Part shown: positions 55,064 through 61,427 of the stretch, one piece after another | How positions within the stretch are numbered: the first letter of the stretch is position 1 | How the letters are laid out: every line of letters begins with the position of its first letter | Source: Sergeia podlipaevii | Taxonomy: Eukaryota > Euglenozoa > Kinetoplastea > Trypanosomatida > Trypanosomatidae | DNA: 61,427 nt | Direction: 5' to 3' | Assembly (NCBI GenBank): GCA_030849805.1 | Contig: JASANZ010002170.1 | Coordinates: 1-61,427, forward strand | Made by a program: the position numbers and the translations under genes | Notes under the pieces: generated by a model | What the model saw: the letters and a program-made list of their open reading frames with translations, nothing else | Told to the model about the DNA's origin: nothing | Databases searched by the model: none

Positions 55064-56387
55064 TTATATTTACTTTTTCCCAGTTAACAAGTCTTAGCGT
55101 ATCCACGTTAGCGCACCGCTTCAACCTCACTTGAGTAGTTACTGGTACGTCATTGATTTTTTTCCTTCTTAAAGGATTCATTAATGTTTGCAGTGTCTAA
55201 ATAAATATAAGCACTTTTTCTTCTTTTCAGATTATCAAGACTAACACCTTTCTTAAATTCACTTTCTTTTGTTTCTCTATTATAAAAAATAAAAGACGCT
55301 TTCGACATCAAAAGAGGGACAGTGCGTTTCTGATACACCAATATCAATAGGCTCTAAGAGTGTCACTCCACGTAGACAATTCATCGTAAAAAAAAAGAAA
55401 AAAAATCAATTCATTAACAGTTCCTAGCAACACTTTGTGCCCATATTCCTTTCGTCTTAAACTTTGGCACGCCTTTCACTCCGTTTGTGTGTTTGTTTGT
55501 TGCACTGTTTATGCTCGTTTCCAAACCAGGATGTATCTTCCGCAATAATCTATGCTTTCTCCCTTCCCTGTAACAATACGCATGTTTCAAGTGATATTTT
55601 ATCTTCTTCTTCTCTTTCTTTCACTTGAGCACATTAAACTTCTTTTGTTGTCGGTTGTCATTGATGCTGTTCAAAATCGCTTGATTCGCTGATACACACA
55701 TATATGTACACTAAGCATGTACTGAGCACCTGCTCCAGCCACACAAAAAAAAAAGGAAAAAAAAGCAGAGCAATTTCACCCAGAATATATACACACACGT
55801 AGTGGTGTGAATAAATAAAATACCCACGCCATGATATCAGAGCGAAGAGAACGCAAAAAAAAAGCAAATGGTCGAGCAAACCATAAGAAAAGAAGGAAAA
55901 AAAAACACAACTCCACAAAAGAAAGAGGAGTTTCAATAAAAAAAAATATATATGTTCATGAAAAGGAAAAAAAAACGTAAGCATGCTAAAGAATAAAAAA
56001 AAGAATAAACAAGATTCCACTCTCACCATCCCTCCATCGCAAAAAGCACACAAAAAGGGCTTAGCTCGAGGGTGCGTACCCGAGAGAACAATTTCAGAAA
56101 AAAAAAAGAACACTAATTCCACGTAAAAACGAAAAAAAAAAATTTAAGTAAATTTTGTGTGTATATTATATAAATCAAATCAATATCTATATATATACCT
56201 GCTTTTTGGAGATGGCAATTTCGTCGTCCGTATCAAAGTCATTTCATGTTCTTTTATAAAATAGTAGTACCTCAAACTCTCTCAACAACTAAAAGCAATA
56301 TGATGTACAACGAACTGGGTATTCTCGAACGATCGTCACCAAAAAAACATAATGAGAAAAAAAAAATCTTTTGTTTAAAATTGCAGG

Positions 56388-57797
56388 TTACAACGCAAAA
56401 GTAACGACCAGCACACTGATCACGGAGCCGATGGCCATACCGATCAGAAGAGAAAAGCACATCACGGAGCCAGCAGTACCCTTCTCTGCCTCACTCTTGA
56501 GGCGCTTGTCGCCGCTACCGTAGGCCATCGTGAGACCAATGAGGTAACCGTTAGTAGCGCCGAGGATAAGGAAGATGATGATGGGGTTAGCGTTAGAGTT
56601 GATGACCTTCGCGGGGCAGGCACCGAGGACAAGAGGGATGGTGCACACAATAATACGAGCAATGACAACCCAAACAACGAGCTTGCGACCGATCCAGAGC
56701 ACGGGGAAGTTGGAGATGAGGCGGCCAATGGTGTCGCCGACGTTGTACATGAGAATGATCACCATGGGCATAATAGCTTCCGGTTCCCAATCAGTGTCGT
56801 TCTTGCTGCTGCTACTGGAGTCGGAGCTGGACGACTTATGCATAGCAGCAAGACCAATACCGGGGAACAGAGTCAGTGTAGTCATCATGGTGACACCAAG
56901 GCACATCATCATCCACCAGATCTTCTTGATCACGCCCCACGCGCTCGCATCCTCGACGTAGTCAGGATCCTCCTCCTCATCGAGCTTCGCCACATCATCA
57001 TCTCTAGGGCTCAGAGTAACCGCTTCACCTTCCTGAGGGACCTTCTCGACCTCCTCCACGTTCTCGCAAGGCTCCAAGTTATCATTTCTCTCATCAGCTT
57101 TGTGACCAAGTTGGTAGCCAGTGCAGTGCTCACGGACGATGGAGTTGAAGCGAAGAACAATCACAAGAATGATGGTGAGGGCCATGAGAGCCATACCGAT
57201 GGAGAAGAAGATCACAGCGGAGGTCTTGATGCCACTAAAGGTGGACGCGATAGCAGAGGCGATGATGATACGGAGGACGGAGTTGATACTGCCGGAGAAA
57301 CCGCCGCCAAGCACGAAGCCACCCATGAAGGTGCCAGGAAGGGTACCGAACAGTGCATAGAGAGAGGACTGCAGCACAGAGGTGCTGAAGCCAGCAAGAG
57401 CACCGGAAATGATCAGCACAGCCATGGCACCCCCTTCGCCCACGCCGCCACCAGCAGCGCACACGGGCACGAGCAGCATGGAAATGAGAAGCAGTGTGGC
57501 ACCAATAATCATGCGGATCTGCAGGTTCAACTTGAGCATGCAAGGGGTGAGCATAACGATCTGTCCCAACAGCATAGGAATCAGCATGATGAGCATCACC
57601 CACGTGGCAATGTCCTTCCAGAAGCTCTTATTCTTTGCCACAGGAAGGGTGCTGACGTCATTCGTGCTCTTCACCGCGGCGTACTGGAAGTAGTGCTGCA
57701 GATACGACGGCGACGCAAGGAAGGAGTTGTATGGGAAGAGGCAGCAAATGCCCAGCACCACTCCGCATGCGTACAGGGAGATAGTAGTGCACTTCAT
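56388..57797 (-). CDS. Equilibrative nucleoside/nucleobase transporter (ENT family)
   Basis: 469 residues from an ATG at 57797. The N-terminal FPYNSFLASPSYLQHYF motif is typical of ENT transporters of kinetoplastids. About eleven hydrophobic spans are visible, six before and five after a long acidic loop (about 225-290). Conserved ENT features in the second half include MYNVGDTIGRL and GATNGYLIGL. These transporters import purine nucleosides or nucleobases, which trypanosomatids cannot make. Substrate choice cannot be read from the sequence. A closely related, broken copy lies directly upstream on the transcript strand (59059-59454), showing that the locus was once a tandem pair or array. Confidence 0.93.
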   Translation of the reverse strand: MKCTTISLYACGVVLGICCLFPYNSFLASPSYLQHYFQYAAVKSTNDVSTLPVAKNKSFWKDIATWVMLIMLIPMLLGQIVMLTPCMLKLNLQIRMIIGATLLLISMLLVPVCAAGGGVGEGGAMAVLIISGALAGFSTSVLQSSLYALFGTLPGTFMGGFVLGGGFSGSINSVLRIIIASAIASTFSGIKTSAVIFFSIGMALMALTIILVIVLRFNSIVREHCTGYQLGHKADERNDNLEPCENVEEVEKVPQEGEAVTLSPRDDDVAKLDEEEDPDYVEDASAWGVIKKIWWMMMCLGVTMMTTLTLFPGIGLAAMHKSSSSDSSSSSKNDTDWEPEAIMPMVIILMYNVGDTIGRLISNFPVLWIGRKLVVWVVIARIIVCTIPLVLGACPAKVINSNANPIIIFLILGATNGYLIGLTMAYGSGDKRLKSEAEKGTAGSVMCFSLLIGMAIGSVISVLVVTFAL

Positions 57798-59058
57798 TTC
57801 TCAAGAAATAAAAGGAAAAGAAAAAAATGCAGCACCGAAAGAGAGAAAAGATTCGTAAAGGTGTTCCTCAAGAGTAGTTAAAAGTAACTAAAAGGGAGCT
57901 TCACTATAATACATATTTGCATAGATGTACATATGCAAATAGAAAAGGATAGATAGAGAGGGAGAGAGGGGGGAAAGATATGGGTATGAAAATGAGAAAC
58001 AAGGAGGGAAGCCAACAAGACAAAACAAAAAAGTTCACTTGACGCATATTTGCTCCGCGCAAACACTCTTTCGTTCACAAACTCCGCTATTTTCGCGTCT
58101 TATTGTTGCTTTCCCTTCAAAAAGGAGGGTGTCTGATGAAGGAAAGTGCACGAGTTCCTACTTGATCGCGGTGGGACGTTATGAAGTGTATTCAGTGAGC
58201 TTCATTCAACCAGCCAATCTCACACACCTACTTCAGCGCAAGTGCGAACAAGAAAAAAGAAGGATAAGGGGGGAAAGCGCACGAGCACAGTCCTTAGACT
58301 AGAAATGGGGCATAAAGCCACTGTCCCCGCATATGCAACGCTATGAATCGCAAAAAAAAAAAAAAATGCCCATCATTGTTACCAACACCACCGACGTCCT
58401 TTGCTTTTACCTCCCCTCCCCATACACACTCAAACTATTCCTGTGTTTGCCTTATTCCATATGAAGAGACACGACAACACTTGAGGGCACATCCATCTTT
58501 TTGTTGCTCTTCAACAGCACAAGATGCGTGGTGCGCATTAAAATGAAATGAGGAGGGGGGGGGGGCACGTCGTAAAAAGAAGAAACAAAAGGCACAGTCT
58601 TTCGCGCAAAAATAGTTTTGATTTCAAGCGCGCCACCTCCTGCTTCGCTTACTAGTCATTAGAAAAAAGGTCATAATAGTGGTTAGCGTCACAAATGTAT
58701 ACGTCCAGAGAAAAAAAGAATGAAAAAGGTCACACAGAGAGCACTCATAGACAAAATGTACGCGCAGATCAACGCACCAAAATACAGACATATACGTATA
58801 GATATATATAGAGAGAGAAAGGAAAACAAATACTGATATAAAAAAAACAGATAGATAATTTTACAAAAGTAGAAGCAAAAATGAATTGATTACACTTTCA
58901 GCTGTTCAGTATCGCATTGAAGCGCAAGTTGAAATGCGTACATATATCCCCAGCATGTGCGTCCTCTTCATTGTATCGCACTACTCACTCAATAGTGGGG
59001 GCACACACTGTCACGAGGACCACCACATGCAAATCATATAAATGTGCATGTGCATGTT
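57798..59058 (-). other. Spacer between transporter and its pseudogene
   Basis: No intact gene. A patch at 58030-58300 is less AT-rich than its surroundings but its longest frame lacks an ATG. It also contains a run of eleven G at 58555-58565. It may retain decayed transporter flanking sequence. Confidence 0.45.
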
Positions 59059-59454
59059 GTTCATCATATCTAGGGCTCAGGTCAACCTTCTCGACCTCCT
59101 CCACGTTCTCGCAAGGTGCCGGGCAATCGTTGATCTCGTTAGTCTTGTGACCAAGTTGGTAGCCAGTGCAGTGCTCACGGACGATGGGGTTGAAGCGAAG
59201 AACAATCACAAGAATGATGGTGAGGGTCATGAGAGCCATACCGATGGAGAAGAAGATCACAGCGGAGTTCTTGATGCCACTAAAGGTGGACGCGATAGCA
59301 GAGGCGATGATGATACGGAGGACGGAGCTGATACTGCCGGGACACCACATTCCTTGTAAGACGACGATGCAAGGAAGGAGTTGTACCCAAACAGGCAGCA
59401 GATGCCCAGCACCAGGGCTATGATGTACAGCCCAAGTTCGCTGCAGGTTGGCAT
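59059..59454 (-). pseudogene. Truncated, rearranged ENT nucleoside transporter
   Basis: Starts with ATG at 59454 and keeps LGICCLFGYNSFLAS, then jumps across a junction (about 59339-59358) to sequence matching residues about 169-253 of the intact neighbour (GSISSVLRIIIASAIASTFSG and beyond, nearly identical at DNA level). Roughly 136 codons are lost and some 18 unmatched bases lie at the join, which shifts the frame. A second, smaller deletion removes about eight codons of the acidic loop, and homology ends near residue 265, so the whole second half is missing. The first 17 codons differ from the neighbour, so the copy may derive from another paralogue. It cannot encode a transporter. Confidence 0.88.
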
Positions 59455-61376
59455 TTAGTGTAAGTTTATTGAAGTTGGCATTTTCGTTGGTGGACCAGAA
59501 GCACGAAGCGAGCGCGATTGCTCAAGACTGGATGTCGCCGGTTGATATAGTAGGATGGTTATAATGGATATGGTATGCTCGTTTTGTGGAGTTGCAAAAT
59601 AATCATCTGCAAGTAGGCAAAAGTAATCTAATAATGCCAAGAGTCATGCAAAAGGAAAAAAGAATTACTAGGTCAATATACATCTTTTTTTTTTTTTTTG
59701 GAAAAAATGGATGATTCTTTGGAGTAGTGGGATATGAATGGAAAGGTATATGAAACGAAATTACCGTTGTGGTAAACATCATATAGAATACGCGCAAGTG
59801 CCTTTGCACACTTCCACCCTTCACACCTCTTCTGTTTATCAGTTGAAGGGCGGGAAGACGCATTGAACCTGATCAAACGCGTAAAGATCGTGAGTACCGC
59901 AATCACATTCTTCCTTCACCTCTGCTTTTCCTCAAGGGCAGAAAGTCAGGGATGGGAAGGAAGACAGCGCGATTTCTTTCCTTCTTTTTTTTTTGCTTAT
60001 GAAAACAGTTTCACAATAATATACTTCACCCGTGAATGTAAACCACATATGAATGTACTTCAGTAGCGGTGTTGTCTTTGTGAGAATGCACATACACGCA
60101 CACAACGCAAACAAAAACGCAACACCTAAACGAACGCATCATGACTTCTACAAAACCCCATATTCCATTGTTCGTACTACTTCGGTACCACGGACCGTTC
60201 ACGACTATATATATATGTATATATATAAACAAAATCAAAAACAAAAATTGGCATATACTCACAAAGAAACCAACATATGTGTGTAATAGAAAATAAATAT
60301 TATGAAAAATATGGGTTAGAGGCACCACTTACACATCACACACGTAAGCAACACATGACATGAATATATGTGTACACCACAAAGTATCATTTATACGGGA
60401 ATTGTACACAAGAGAAAAACTTGTGAACTACTTACATGGCCTCTTCACATGCCTCTGACTGATAAATGGATGGGAAAAAAAGGCAAAAGGCACATGTACA
60501 CACATACATTGTAGAAAAAAAAAAACACTCATAAATATAAATGTACACAATATACTATGCACAAACAAAAGGAAAAAAAGAGTAGAAGCCTTTGAATTTT
60601 GTAGGCACCCTTCACAGAAAACATATCTGCACTGAAAATAAACAAATGTCTGCAGGAGAGAAAGCAAACCTTTGGGCCTTCTCATTTTTCTATACAGAAC
60701 ATTCATTCATTAATCCCCACAACGCAAAAGCAAACAGTGTGCTGAAAGAACAATGCATGACTCACATAACGAACACACCGGCAGATATCCCTTTACACAA
60801 AAACCCAGTTTGACGCAAACTATCCGTGAGAACATCCCCCATTGCTGTGAACCTGCGAGAATGTAAAAGAAAAAGTGAAGTGAATACAAACAAAACCTAA
60901 AGTACTTAACACAAAAGAAATTAGTAATAATAATAATAATAAAAGAATGCGTTTCCAGCTTCAATAGCTTGTCTTATAGCTTCTGTTATATTTCGTTCAG
61001 TCACGTGTTCTCACACGACGCAATGCGTTGCGCTATACACAAGTAAGCATTGCGTCAGTGCATAAGCATATATCTATGTATGCGTGACCTCCGCTTCTCT
61101 ACATGGCCCACAATATATAGCTGTCCCACGCGATTATAGTACGGACTTCCTACACGCCTACACTCGTAGCCAAAACTTGTTCCTGCAGTCCAGAGAAGAA
61201 GATTGACGGGGAGAAAAACGCAAAATATATCAAAAATGTCTTTTGTAGGGGTTTGTTATACAAAACTTTTGTAAAAATAGAAAAACAAAACTCCACACAG
61301 AAAGCCCACGAAAAAAAAATCTTTAAAAGAAAGTGGGAATGGAAGTTTTCTTGTCTATTTTCATATAACATAATAA

Positions 61377-61416
<40 letters not shown>

Positions 61417-61427
61417 TTGGGTGAGAG
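59455..61427. other. Gene-free right end of window
   Basis: About 2 kb without a convincing frame on either strand. Patches around 59460-59600 and 59760-59900 are less AT-rich than the rest but code nothing recognisable. The end carries a long (AT)n run. A neighbouring gene outside the window, or a transcription-unit boundary, may explain this. Confidence 0.45.
61381..61414. repeat. (AT)n microsatellite at window end
   Basis: About seventeen AT units, 13 bases before the last base of the window. Confidence 0.9.

Larger units (their letters stand above)
54540..56387 (-). other. 1.8-kb spacer between RAD51 and transporter gene
   Basis: AT-rich. It holds the RAD51 acceptor, an (AT)n run at 55043-55063 and long A runs. 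A 52-codon AT-rich frame at 55150-55308 was noted but not accepted. No RNA gene recognised. Confidence 0.5.

Noticed and set aside
55150..55308. 52-codon minus-strand frame beginning MSKASFIFYN
   Set aside because: Amino-acid mix looks protein-like, but the DNA is as AT-rich as the spacer, the frame is short and no acceptor site stands out.
56838..57881. 347-codon open frame on the plus strand
   Set aside because: It lies antisense to the nucleoside transporter, is His/Asp/Glu-rich as expected from the complement of hydrophobic codons, and matches no family.
58039..58302. 87-codon plus-strand frame in a less AT-rich patch
   Set aside because: Has no ATG at all, and its strand is opposite to every gene in the window.

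Overview
The window looks like nuclear DNA of a trypanosomatid (Kinetoplastea). Twenty-two protein genes, all intronless and all on the minus strand, lie head to tail like one polycistronic unit read from right to left. Reading frames are moderately GC-rich. The spacers are AT-rich and full of homopurine (plus-strand) tracts and microsatellites, so upstream of many genes the transcript strand carries the polypyrimidine-AG signals used for trans-splicing. Gene content agrees: RAD50, RAD51, an Aurora kinase of the AUK1/AIRK type, katanin p60, a dynein-assembly factor, an ENT nucleoside transporter and several proteins I can only call hypothetical. I cannot name the genus. From memory, unverified, the order Aurora-RAD50-RPS26-RAD51 also occurs in Leishmania.

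Layout in transcription order (right to left): a gene-free right edge (59.5-61.4 kb); a rearranged, truncated nucleoside-transporter pseudogene (59.06-59.45 kb); an intact ENT nucleoside transporter (56.4-57.8 kb); RAD51; a possible 74-codon small ORF; ribosomal protein S26; RAD50; Aurora kinase; a ZMYND10-like protein lacking its MYND finger; a TPR plus split-SET/MYND (SMYD-like) protein with a degraded methyltransferase core; a 4.5-kb gene-free stretch; mitochondrial propionyl-CoA carboxylase beta; a further 2.6-kb gene-free stretch; a small single-pass membrane protein; a surface-type alpha-carbonic-anhydrase-like protein that has lost two of three zinc ligands; a WDR75/Utp17-like ribosome-biogenesis protein; a coiled-coil protein; a 281-residue hypothetical; a DIS3L2-type exoribonuclease; an 841-residue hypothetical; a protein with three SSSGK repeats; a 436-residue hypothetical; katanin p60; a very long coiled-coil protein; a saccharopine-dehydrogenase-like oxidoreductase; a small secretory protein; and an Aos1-like SUMO-E1 subunit.

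Functionally this is mostly housekeeping: homologous recombination (RAD50, RAD51), chromosome segregation and microtubules (Aurora, katanin), flagellar dynein assembly (ZMYND10-like), RNA turnover and ribosome production (DIS3L2-like, WDR75-like, S26), SUMO conjugation (Aos1-like) and propionyl-CoA metabolism. As in other trypanosomatids, neighbours need not be functionally linked. No tRNA, rRNA, CRISPR array or transposase was recognised. The most interesting features are several proteins that keep a known fold but have lost catalytic or metal-binding residues, the Walker-A-like triplicated protein, the transporter pseudogene with a breakpoint that can be read directly, and the two gene-free stretches either side of the carboxylase gene.
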